This document shows, in pieces, positions 10,498 to 18,485 of a stretch of DNA of 64,000 nucleotides. This DNA comes from Burkholderia paludis. GTDB lineage: Bacteria > Pseudomonadota > Gammaproteobacteria > Burkholderiales > Burkholderiaceae. The stretch spans positions 47,178-111,177 of the forward strand of contig NZ_JPGL01000028.1 of NCBI RefSeq assembly GCF_000732615.1. The letters run 5' to 3'. Numbering within the stretch: the first letter of the stretch is position 1; every line of letters begins with the position of its first letter. The notes below the pieces were generated by a model. It did no database searches. It saw nothing but the letters and a program-made list of their open reading frames with translations, and was not told the DNA's origin. The translations under genes and the position numbers were made by a program.

Positions 10498-11102
10498 GCG
10501 CCGCCTCCCGATACAGCCCGCGACTGCGTTGCGTCCTGCCAATGCAGATGGACCGAAAACTTGAACGGCATCCCGTCCGTGCTCGCCCCGGCACCCGACG
10601 CAGGCTTCAACGCATCGATATCGATCCGCCAGTCGTGCTGCTCACGTGCGATCCCCGCGAGCCATCTCGCGGCCGCACGGTAACTCGCGGCACGGATATC
10701 GAGCACCGCACCGGCCGACGTCGTACGCAGCGCGTCGAGCCGGACGGTGCCGTCGCGCACCCGGGCCAGTGCCGCCAGCAAACCGGCAGCGCGCCGGTAA
10801 GGCAGGGCAAGCGCGGCTGCCTGCGCATCGCGCTGGGCCGCGACGGCCACCGCTTCGACGGCGCGCGTCGCGGCGCCCACCTGCGGATGCAACTGCCGCA
10901 GCCGCGCCTCCACGCCCGCACGCTCGGCATCCACACGCCACCTCGACCACGTGGCCGCGCCCGTCCACAGGCCGACGCCCAGCGCGCCGAGCAGAATCGC
11001 CCCGCCGCATTGCGCAGCCCGACGACGTCGGGATGCCTGCGCCAGCCGCTCGCGGTACGGCAGCAGGTTGAAACCGCCCGCCCCCACACGATCCGCCGTC
11101 AT
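10494..11102 (-). CDS. pilN: PilN-like type IV pilus inner-membrane assembly protein
   Basis: Bitopic inner-membrane protein of the pilus alignment complex. 202 residues. The N-terminus has the family motif in the form FNLLPYRERLA, which in other bacteria docks into the PilM groove, followed by basic residues and one membrane segment (GAILLGALGVGLWTGAATW), then a coiled periplasmic region. The ATG overlaps the pilM stop by four bases and its own stop overlaps the next gene. Confidence 0.88.
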   Translation of the reverse strand: MTADRVGAGGFNLLPYRERLAQASRRRRAAQCGGAILLGALGVGLWTGAATWSRWRVDAERAGVEARLRQLHPQVGAATRAVEAVAVAAQRDAQAAALALPYRRAAGLLAALARVRDGTVRLDALRTTSAGAVLDIRAASYRAAARWLAGIAREQHDWRIDIDALKPASGAGASTDGMPFKFSVHLHWQDATQSRAVSGGGA

Positions 11103-12022
11103 TCCCACACCCCGCGCAACGCCAGCCCGAAGGCAACGGCGAATGCAGGGCCGCCCGGCACCCCGACCGGCGAACACGGCGGCCCGTCCCGCCCTGCGCA
11201 TTCGAAGGGCACCGCGATCGTGCCGAGCACGTCGCCGATCTCGGCGACGGACGTACCCAGGCGGGCAATGCACCGCTCGTCCCCCGCCACGAGTACGCAA
11301 CGCACGGCCCCCAGCGCTCTCTGGCGCAATGCGTCGGAGAACGCCCCCGGAACGGTACCGGACAGCGTCAGCACCGGCACGGCCAACGGGCCGTCGATGC
11401 GCCATCCATGTACCCCCGAGTCATGGAACCAGAGCGCCGCGCAGGCGCCCTGCGCGGCGGGCTCGAAGTGCGCGGCATAGCGCAATGCACGCAGCGCGGC
11501 GGCCGACTCGCCGTCGACCACCGTCAGGTCGACACCGGCCTGGGCGGCCACGTCGATCCGCCGTTCGAGCAGCGCCAGCGGTGCCACGGCAATCTCGATC
11601 TCGCCGGACCGTGTGGCGCCGTCGTGCCGCCAGTCGAACGCCAGGCTGTCCGGCGCCAGCCCCGAGATCCGCTCGGCCGCCTGCCGTGCCGCGTCCTGGA
11701 CGTCGTCTCGCCCGGCCAGATCGAGCGTCGCGGTGCGCATCTCGTCGTCGTGCAACGCCATCACGCCGCGTGCGTCGCACCGTACGTCGGCCGCCGACAG
11801 CCGCGACACCGCTGCCGACAGCGCACGCGCGACCGCCGCCCAGCGCGCGTCTTCCGGCCCGCCCGCCAACCCGACCGGCTCCCGGTCGAGCCCCTCGATG
11901 CACACATCCGCGCCCCGGCCGCGCCGGCCCAGCACGACCACCCTCACCTCGTCCGCGCCGACGTCGATACCCGTCGACCGGTGCCTGCCCCGCGCAAACC
12001 GTGCCACCCATCGTCCCGCCAT
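11099..12022 (-). CDS. pilM: PilM-like actin-fold cytoplasmic assembly protein
   Basis: Cytoplasmic FtsA/actin-like platform that binds the PilN tail. 307 residues from MAGRWVARFARGRHRSTG, chosen because GGGAGG lies just upstream; the frame is open 32 codons more. The nucleotide-binding start STGIDVGADEVRVVVL matches the family's GIDIGSSSVK pattern, and VDGESAAALRAL fits the second subdomain. It is slightly shorter than typical PilM (about 350). First gene of the operon, divergent from mrcA with a 219-base gap. Confidence 0.85.
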   Translation of the reverse strand: MAGRWVARFARGRHRSTGIDVGADEVRVVVLGRRGRGADVCIEGLDREPVGLAGGPEDARWAAVARALSAAVSRLSAADVRCDARGVMALHDDEMRTATLDLAGRDDVQDAARQAAERISGLAPDSLAFDWRHDGATRSGEIEIAVAPLALLERRIDVAAQAGVDLTVVDGESAAALRALRYAAHFEPAAQGACAALWFHDSGVHGWRIDGPLAVPVLTLSGTVPGAFSDALRQRALGAVRCVLVAGDERCIARLGTSVAEIGDVLGTIAVPFECAGRDGPPCSPVGVPGGPAFAVAFGLALRGVWE

Positions 12023-12216
12023 GCCGCCTCCCGAGATCGTCGCGGCCCATGCCGCGTGTCCGAGACCTGATTCTGCAAAGCGGTGGGCGCGGCCGACAGT
12101 CGGCCGAACGGCCAGCATCCGCTCGCGGCGAACCCGCGAGGGCTATGCTGGAAGCACGCCGGCCCGCCGCTTTGCGACAGGCGCGCCCCGTGTCAGGAGC
12201 GGCCTTACCGGGCAGC

Positions 12217-12222
12217 TATAAT
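12217..12222 (+). promoter_or_regulatory. Putative mrcA promoter -10 element
   Basis: A perfect TATAAT lies 19 bases before the chosen mrcA ATG. No convincing -35 is seen at 16-18 bases; the nearest candidate, TGTCAG, is about 20 bases away. The short distance would leave only a very short leader. Confidence 0.45.
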
Positions 12223-12241
12223 CGCGGGACTGTTTTCCGGT

Positions 12242-14635
12242 ATGCCTATGCAATCCACGACTCCTACGTCCCCGCCTCCTGCCCCGGAGCCGAAGAAGCG
12301 GCCCTGGTGGCAAAAAGTCCTGCTCGGCCTCGCCGCGACATGCGTGGCCCTCGTCGTGGCCGGCGGCCTCGTGCTCGGCTACGCGCTCGTCGTCGCCTGG
12401 CCGAACATGCCGTCGCTCGATGCGCTGACCGACTATCGCCCGAAGGTGCCGCTGCGCATCTATACGTCCGATCACGTCCTGATCGGCGAATTCGGCGAGG
12501 AGCGCCGCGACGTCGTTCATTTCAAGGACGTGCCCGACTCGCTGAAGAAGGCGATCCTGGCGATCGAGGACGCGCGCTTCTACGATCACGGCGGCGTCGA
12601 CCTCACCGGCATCGTCCGCGCCGGCTTCGTCGCGCTGACGAACGGCCACGCGTCGCAGGGCGCCAGCACGATCACGATGCAGGTCGCGCGCAACTTCTTC
12701 CTGTCGAGCGAGAAGACCTACACGCGCAAGATCTACGAGATGCTGCTCGCCTACCGGATCGAGCGCGCGCTGACGAAGGATCAGATTCTCGAGGTCTACA
12801 TGAATCAGATCTATCTCGGCCAGCGCGCCTACGGGTTTGCGAGTGCCGCGCGGGTCTACTTCGACAAGGACCTGAAGGACATCACGCTGGCCGAGGCGGC
12901 AATGCTCGCGGGGCTGCCGAAGGCGCCGTCCGCGTATAACCCGGTCGTCAATCCGAAGCGTGCGAAGGTGCGCCAGGAATACATCCTGCAGCGAATGCTC
13001 GAGCTGAACTTCATCTCGCGCGAACAGTACGACGAAGCCGTCGCGCAGCCGCTCGTCGTCAAGGGTCCGAGCCGCGATTTCAGCGTGCACGCCGAGTACG
13101 TCGCGGAAATGGTCCGCCAGATGATGTACGCGCAGTACCGCGAGGAGACCTACACGCGCGGCTTCAACGTCGTCACGACCGTCGACTCCGCGGACCAGCA
13201 GGTCGCGTACACCGCGCTGCGCAAGGGCATCATGGATTACGAGCGCCGCCACGGCTATCGCGGGCCGGAAGGCTTCATCGAGCTGCCGGCCGGCGCCGAC
13301 GACCGCGAACAGGCGATCGACGACGCGCTGCTCGAGCACCCCGACAACGGCGAATTGATTGCCGCGGTCGTCACGGCCGCGAGCCCGCGCCAGATCACGG
13401 TCGCGTTCATCGACGGCAGCACGGCGACGATCGAAGGCGACAACCTGCGATTCGCGTCGGGCGCGCTGTCGACCAATGCGCAGCCCAACCGCCGCATCCG
13501 CCCCGGCGCGATCGTCCGCGTCGTGAAGAACGACACCGGCAACTGGTCGATCACGCAGTTGCCGCAGGTCGAAGGCGCGTTCCTGTCGATCGTCCCGCAG
13601 GACGGCGCGATCCGTTCGCTCGTCGGCGGCTTCGACTACAACAAGAACAAGTTCAACCACGTCACGCAGGCGTGGCGGCAGCCGGGTTCGTCGTTCAAGC
13701 CGTTCATCTACTCGGCGTCGCTCGACAAGGGCCTCGGGCCGGCAACCGTGATCAACGACGGCCCGCTGTATTTCAGCGCCGCCGAAACGGGCGGCCAGCC
13801 GTGGGAGCCGAAGAACTACGGCGGCGGCTTCGAAGGCCCGATGTCGATGCGTACCGCGCTGCAGCGTTCGCGCAACCTCGTGTCGATCCGGATCCTGAAC
13901 CACATCGGCACGAAGTACGCGCAGCAATACATCACGCGCTTCGGCTTCGACGCCGAACGCCATCCGGCCTACCTGCCGATGGCACTCGGCGCCGGCCAGG
14001 TCACGCCGCTGCAGATGGCCGGCGCGTACTCGGTGTTCGCGAACGGCGGCTATCGCGTCAATCCGTACCTGATCGCCGAAGTCACCGATCCGAACGGTGC
14101 CGTCGTCGCGCGCGCACAGCCGCTCGTCGCCGAGCAGAACGCACCGCGCGCGATCGACGCGCGCAACGCGTATGTGATGAACAGCCTGCTGCAAAGCGTC
14201 GCGCAGCGCGGCACGGGTGCACGGACCAACGTGCTGAAGCGCACCGATCTCGCGGGCAAGACCGGTACGACGAACGACTCGCACGACGCATGGTTCGCCG
14301 GCTACCAGCACACGCTCGCCGCGATCGCATGGATCGGCTACGACAACCCGCGCAGCCTCGGCGATCGCGAAACGGGCGGCGGCCTGTCGCTGCCGGTCTG
14401 GATCGACTACATGAGCGCCGCGCTGAAGGGCGTGCCCGAGTTCAAGCCGACGGTGCCGGACGGCGTCGAATCGCTCGGCGGCGAGTTGTACTTCACCGAG
14501 TTCACGCCGGGCCACGGCTTCGTATCGACGGTCGGCGTGCCGCAGGCACCCGCCGCACAGGACGTCGACGCCACCGTACCGCACGTCGACGAGCAGGAAA
14601 AGCAGGACATCATGAACCTGTTCCAGGCCCACTGA
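12242..14635 (+). CDS. mrcA: Bifunctional penicillin-binding protein 1A
   Basis: Peptidoglycan glycosyltransferase and DD-transpeptidase anchored in the inner membrane. 797 residues from MPMQSTTPTSPP, or 795 from the second ATG. Cytosolic proline-rich tail, one membrane segment (VLLGLAATCVALVVAGGLVL), glycosyltransferase motifs EDARFYDHGG and GASTITMQVARN, an OB-type insert, then transpeptidase motifs SSFK in PGSSFKPFIY, SRN and KTGTTND. Divergent from the pil operon, a neighbourhood conserved in proteobacteria. It ends at a bidirectional terminator shared with cyaY. Confidence 0.97.
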   Translation: MPMQSTTPTSPPPAPEPKKRPWWQKVLLGLAATCVALVVAGGLVLGYALVVAWPNMPSLDALTDYRPKVPLRIYTSDHVLIGEFGEERRDVVHFKDVPDSLKKAILAIEDARFYDHGGVDLTGIVRAGFVALTNGHASQGASTITMQVARNFFLSSEKTYTRKIYEMLLAYRIERALTKDQILEVYMNQIYLGQRAYGFASAARVYFDKDLKDITLAEAAMLAGLPKAPSAYNPVVNPKRAKVRQEYILQRMLELNFISREQYDEAVAQPLVVKGPSRDFSVHAEYVAEMVRQMMYAQYREETYTRGFNVVTTVDSADQQVAYTALRKGIMDYERRHGYRGPEGFIELPAGADDREQAIDDALLEHPDNGELIAAVVTAASPRQITVAFIDGSTATIEGDNLRFASGALSTNAQPNRRIRPGAIVRVVKNDTGNWSITQLPQVEGAFLSIVPQDGAIRSLVGGFDYNKNKFNHVTQAWRQPGSSFKPFIYSASLDKGLGPATVINDGPLYFSAAETGGQPWEPKNYGGGFEGPMSMRTALQRSRNLVSIRILNHIGTKYAQQYITRFGFDAERHPAYLPMALGAGQVTPLQMAGAYSVFANGGYRVNPYLIAEVTDPNGAVVARAQPLVAEQNAPRAIDARNAYVMNSLLQSVAQRGTGARTNVLKRTDLAGKTGTTNDSHDAWFAGYQHTLAAIAWIGYDNPRSLGDRETGGGLSLPVWIDYMSAALKGVPEFKPTVPDGVESLGGELYFTEFTPGHGFVSTVGVPQAPAAQDVDATVPHVDEQEKQDIMNLFQAH

Positions 14636-14653
14636 CCGGCGGCCCGGACCAAC

Positions 14654-14679
14654 AAAAAGCGCCCCGCGGGGCGCTTTTT
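14654..14679. terminator. Bidirectional terminator between mrcA and cyaY
   Basis: Perfect palindrome of A5, GCGCCCC, GC, GGGGCGC-type stem and T5. It serves mrcA from the left and cyaY from the right, whose stop codons flank it. Confidence 0.93.
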
Positions 14680-14714
14680 GTTTTGGACGACGCGTCGGGG
14701 CCGGGCCCCGGACG

Positions 14715-15065
<351 letters not shown>

Positions 15066-15077
15066 TCAGGGACGATC

Positions 15078-15356
15078 ATGCGAGTCGTTTTCCGGATGAG
15101 CGCGATTGTAGCGGCTTTGGCGATTCTTGCCGGCTGCGGTCAAAGCGGCGCGCTCTATCTGCCCACCGTGCCTCCGCTGCCCAAGCCACTCCAGCAGCCG
15201 GACACGCCGCCGTCGGACGTGAAACCGACCGACGACAGCGCATCGACCGACAGTGTGCCCGATTCGTCCGGCACGCCGCTCACGCTGTCGCCCGAATTGT
15301 CGAGCGGCAACGCGCCCGTCCCCGCACCGGCATCGAGCCCGGCCGCCACGAAGTAA
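15078..15356 (+). CDS. lptM: LptM-type small lipoprotein
   Basis: 92 residues. Signal peptide MRVVFRMSAIVAALAILAGC with a lipobox LAGC, so the mature protein is lipidated on cysteine 20. The residues after it (CGQSGALYLP) fit the conserved LptM/YifL start CGxxGxLYLP; in E. coli LptM helps LptD mature in the outer membrane. The tail is proline-, serine- and aspartate-rich and probably disordered. In many proteobacteria the gene is followed by lysA or dapF; here it is followed by a terminator. Confidence 0.85.
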   Translation: MRVVFRMSAIVAALAILAGCGQSGALYLPTVPPLPKPLQQPDTPPSDVKPTDDSASTDSVPDSSGTPLTLSPELSSGNAPVPAPASSPAATK

Positions 15357-15379
15357 CCGCACGGCGCGGCTTGCGAAAC

Positions 15380-15416
15380 AAGGCGATGACTTCCCGGTCG
15401 TCGCCTTTTGTTTTTT
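15380..15416 (+). terminator. Terminator after lptM
   Basis: Stem AAGGCGATGAC / GTCGTCGCCTT (one G-U pair) with loop TTCCCG, followed by TTTGTTTTTT. It also lies just beyond the stop of the convergent msrQ. Confidence 0.85.
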
Positions 15417-15428
15417 CGGGCCGCGGCG

Positions 15429-16130
15429 TCACGCGCGCACGCGCCGCCATCCCCATGCGATCAGCCGCCAGCCGAGCAGCACGGCGACGATCGTGGCGTA
15501 GAGCTTCGGCTGCGCGAGATTGTGCTTGCCGGCCCGCATCCACCAGAAGTGCAGCACGCCGAACAGCACGATCGCGTAGATCGCGCTGTGCAGCGTCGCC
15601 CAGTGACGGCCGAGGCGGCGCACCATCGCGCGCGGCGACGTCACGGCGAGCGGAATCAGCAGCACGAACGCGGCAAAGCCGACCGTGATGAACGGGCGCT
15701 TGCCGACGTCCTTCAGGATCGCGACGACGTCGAACCACTTGTCGAACCACAGATAGGTCGTGAAGTGCAGCGTCACGTAAAAGAACGCAAACAATCCGAT
15801 CATCCGGCGAAAGCGCAGCAGTGCGGCAACGCCCGTCATGCGCCGGAGCGGCGTGACGGCGAGCGTCACGCAAAGCATCACGAGCGTCCAGAGGCCGGTC
15901 GAACGCGTGATGAATTCGATCGGATTCGCGCCGAGCCGGTCGGTCAGCCCGAACAGCACGAGACGCGCGAGCGGATACAGGCCGGCCGCGAACGCCAGCA
16001 CCTTGGCCGGCGCGAGCCAGCGCGGCGCGGCGGAACGGATCGCCCCGGCCCGCGCGGCACTGGCGGCCGCACCTGCGCCGGCCGCCCGTGCCTGCGTCAA
16101 TGTCGAAGGAGGCATGTCGTTTCTCGTCAT
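15429..16130 (-). CDS. msrQ: Haem-binding membrane subunit MsrQ
   Basis: Inner-membrane b-type cytochrome that passes electrons from the quinone pool or flavin reductase to MsrP. 233 residues from MTRNDMPPST (ATG at 16115 is an alternative). Residues 1-40 are an alanine-rich cytosolic tail; then about six membrane segments with candidate haem histidines in FYVTLHFTTYLW, LGRHWATLHSAIYA and LFGVLHFWW. It starts 5 bases after the msrP stop, so the two are one operon. Confidence 0.93.
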   Translation of the reverse strand: MTRNDMPPSTLTQARAAGAGAAASAARAGAIRSAAPRWLAPAKVLAFAAGLYPLARLVLFGLTDRLGANPIEFITRSTGLWTLVMLCVTLAVTPLRRMTGVAALLRFRRMIGLFAFFYVTLHFTTYLWFDKWFDVVAILKDVGKRPFITVGFAAFVLLIPLAVTSPRAMVRRLGRHWATLHSAIYAIVLFGVLHFWWMRAGKHNLAQPKLYATIVAVLLGWRLIAWGWRRVRA

Positions 16131-16135
16131 CGCGG

Positions 16136-17131
16136 TCAGAAGTTCCGCTTCAGGTCCATGCCCTGATACATCGACGCGACCAGGTCGCCGTAGCCGTTGA
16201 ACATCAGCGTCTTGCGCTTCGGCGTGAAGAAGCCGTCCTCGCCGATGCGCCGCTCGGTCGCCTGGCTCCAGCGCGGATGATCGACATTCGGGTTCACGTT
16301 CGAATAGAAGCCGTACTCGTTCGATGCGTAGGTGTTCCAGCTCGTCTTCGGCTGCTTGTCGACGAAGCGGATCTTCACGAGCGACTTCGCGCTCTTGAAG
16401 CCGTACTTCCAGGGCACGACGATCCGCACCGGCGCGCCGTTCTGGTTCGGCAGCACCTGCCCGTAGACGCCCATCGTCAGCAGCGTCAGCGGATGCATCG
16501 CCTCGTCCATCCGCAGCCCTTCCGAGTACGGCCAGTCGAGCACGGGGGTCGAGAGGCCCGGCATCTGCGACGGATCGGCCAGCGTGATGAACTGCACGTA
16601 TTTCGCGTTGCCGGTCGGCTGCACGCGCTTGATCAGTTCGGACAACGGGACGCCGATCCACGGGATCACCATCGACCACCCCTCGACGCAGCGCAGCCGG
16701 TACACGCGCTCCTCGAGCGGCGCGAGCTTCAGCAGTTCGTCGAGATCGAACACCTTCGGGTGCTGCACCTCGCCCTCGACGCTCACGCGCCACGGGCGCG
16801 GCCGCAGCGTACCGGCATTCTGGGCGGGGTCGCTCTTGTCGGTGCCGAATTCGTAGAAGTTGTTGTAGGACGTGATGTCCTTGAACGGCGTCACCTTGTC
16901 GGCCGCGACGAACTTCGGATTCGTTTTCGCCGCGAGCTTCGCGGCCCGCGCGTCGGAGGACGCATACGCGGCGAAGGCCGTGCCGCTGGCGCCGAGCAAC
17001 CCGCCCGCCGCGGCGAGGCCGGCCGCCTGCAGGATGCGCCGGCGGTTCTCGAATATTTCGCGCGGCGTGATTTCGTCGAGTGCGATATCGCCGCCGGTCA
17101 GGACGTTCCGTTCAGGTCGTTTGATCCACAT
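16136..17131 (-). CDS. msrP: Periplasmic methionine sulfoxide reductase catalytic subunit MsrP
   Basis: Molybdopterin enzyme that repairs oxidised methionines in periplasmic proteins. 331 residues from [15 protein letters not shown] with an AGGAGGAG ribosome site. A twin-arginine signal ([17 protein letters not shown], cleavage near AFA) indicates Tat export of the folded cofactor-loaded protein. The molybdenum-ligand cysteine is in [15 protein letters not shown], and [14 protein letters not shown] is typical. Paired with msrQ immediately downstream. Confidence 0.96.
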   Translation of the reverse strand: MWIKRPERNVLTGGDIALDEITPREIFENRRRILQAAGLAAAGGLLGASGTAFAAYASSDARAAKLAAKTNPKFVAADKVTPFKDITSYNNFYEFGTDKSDPAQNAGTLRPRPWRVSVEGEVQHPKVFDLDELLKLAPLEERVYRLRCVEGWSMVIPWIGVPLSELIKRVQPTGNAKYVQFITLADPSQMPGLSTPVLDWPYSEGLRMDEAMHPLTLLTMGVYGQVLPNQNGAPVRIVVPWKYGFKSAKSLVKIRFVDKQPKTSWNTYASNEYGFYSNVNPNVDHPRWSQATERRIGEDGFFTPKRKTLMFNGYGDLVASMYQGMDLKRNF

Positions 17132-17227
17132 CGTGCTGCTCCTCCTGCATGCGCGGCGCACATGCGTCATCGGCGTTCGACCCGCCCCATCTTGCGCCGT
17201 TCGACGCCCGGATCGCCCGCCCGTTAC

Positions 17228-17263
17228 AAAAGAAAACCGCCGGGCACGCAGTGCACCGGCGGT
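17228..17263 (-). terminator. Terminator after ccsA
   Basis: On the minus strand an ACCGCCGG/CCGGCGGT stem continues with GCAC/GTGC and a one-base bulge, followed by TTTTCTTTTG. It lies 28 bases past the ccsA stop and before msrP. Confidence 0.85.
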
Positions 17264-17290
17264 CTTGTAGTCGGACGAGCGGCGGAAATC

Positions 17291-18481
17291 TTACAGCTTG
17301 CCGTAGCTATGCAGCCCGGACAGGAACATGTTGACGCCGAGGAACGCGAACGTCGTCACCAGCAGGCCGGTGAGCGCCCACCATGCGGCAACCGCGCCAC
17401 GCAGGCCCTTCATCAAGCGCATGTGCAGCCATGCCGCGTAGTTCAGCCACACGATCAGCGCCCAGGTTTCCTTCGGGTCCCAGCTCCAGTAGCCGCCCCA
17501 TGCCTCGGCCGCCCACAGCGCGCCGAGAATCGTCGCGATCGTGAAGAACGCAAAACCGACCGCGATCGACTTGTACATCACGTCGTCGAGCACCTCGAGC
17601 GTCGGCAGGCGATCCGCGAGCACGCCGCGCTCCTTCATCAGGTAGGCGACCGACACCATCGCCGACAGCGCAAAGCTGCCGTAGCCGATGAAGTTCGCCG
17701 GCACGTGGATCTTCATCCACCAGCTCTGCAGCGCCGGCACGAGCGGCTGGATCTGCTGCGCATCGCGCGCGACCGAGTACCACATCAGGAAGCCGACCGC
17801 CGCGCTGATGACCAGCAGCACGAACGCGCCGAGCGAGCGCGTGCCGTAGTGACCTTCGTAGTACAGATAGAGCAGCGCGGTGATCAGGCTGAACAGCACG
17901 AACACTTCATAGAGGTTCGACACGGGGATATGCCCGACGTCCGCACCGATCAGGTAGGACTCGTACCAGCGCACCATCAGCCCCGTGAAGCCCATCAGCA
18001 CGGCGACCCACGTGAGCTTCTGGCCGATCGCGGCGCCCGTCTCCGAGCGCGCGAGCAAGCCGATCCAGTAGAAGATAGTCGCGAGCACGAACAGCGCGCT
18101 CATCCACAGGATCGCCGACTGGCTCGACAGGAAGTACTTGAGGAAGAACGCCGAATCCGCTCGCGCGAGATCGCCCTGGTAGATCTGGATCGACAGCAGC
18201 GCCAGCACGGCGATCGACGCCATCATCAGGCGCGCCGGTTTCCAGCGCCAGCCGAGCGTGACCAGCGCCGGCACGGTGCCGATCAACACTACCTTGTCGT
18301 AGTAATTCATGTGCCCGTTGTAGTGCACGAGCGCATAGCCCGCGCCCGCCACGAGCGCCAGTGCGAACAGCCAGTCGAGCAGCGACAGGCGCGCGAGGAA
18401 CGGACGGTCGTCGAACAGCGGCGCCACGGCCGGAGCCTGGGCCGACGCCCGACGGGAAGAGGAAACTTGCGTGAGATCCAT
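17291..18481 (-). CDS. ccsA: Cytochrome c biogenesis protein CcsA (ResC)
   Basis: System II haem-handling membrane protein that works with ResB to attach haem to apocytochromes c in the periplasm. 396 residues from MDLTQVSSSRRAS (ATG at 18481). About eight membrane segments. The tryptophan-rich haem-binding WWD motif reads WGGYWSWDPKETWALIVW, with flanking histidines such as KIHVPANFIGYG. It starts four bases after the resB stop. The first 25 residues are a polar cytosolic tail. Confidence 0.95.
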   Translation of the reverse strand: MDLTQVSSSRRASAQAPAVAPLFDDRPFLARLSLLDWLFALALVAGAGYALVHYNGHMNYYDKVVLIGTVPALVTLGWRWKPARLMMASIAVLALLSIQIYQGDLARADSAFFLKYFLSSQSAILWMSALFVLATIFYWIGLLARSETGAAIGQKLTWVAVLMGFTGLMVRWYESYLIGADVGHIPVSNLYEVFVLFSLITALLYLYYEGHYGTRSLGAFVLLVISAAVGFLMWYSVARDAQQIQPLVPALQSWWMKIHVPANFIGYGSFALSAMVSVAYLMKERGVLADRLPTLEVLDDVMYKSIAVGFAFFTIATILGALWAAEAWGGYWSWDPKETWALIVWLNYAAWLHMRLMKGLRGAVAAWWALTGLLVTTFAFLGVNMFLSGLHSYGKL

Positions 18482-18485
18482 GATG

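Noticed and set aside
8000..10594. Single 864-residue frame spanning the secretin and PilO/P genes
   Set aside because: The first 320 residues are in the wrong frame of pilO/P. The secretin has its own ATG, signal peptide and an ATGA overlap at 9628-9631.
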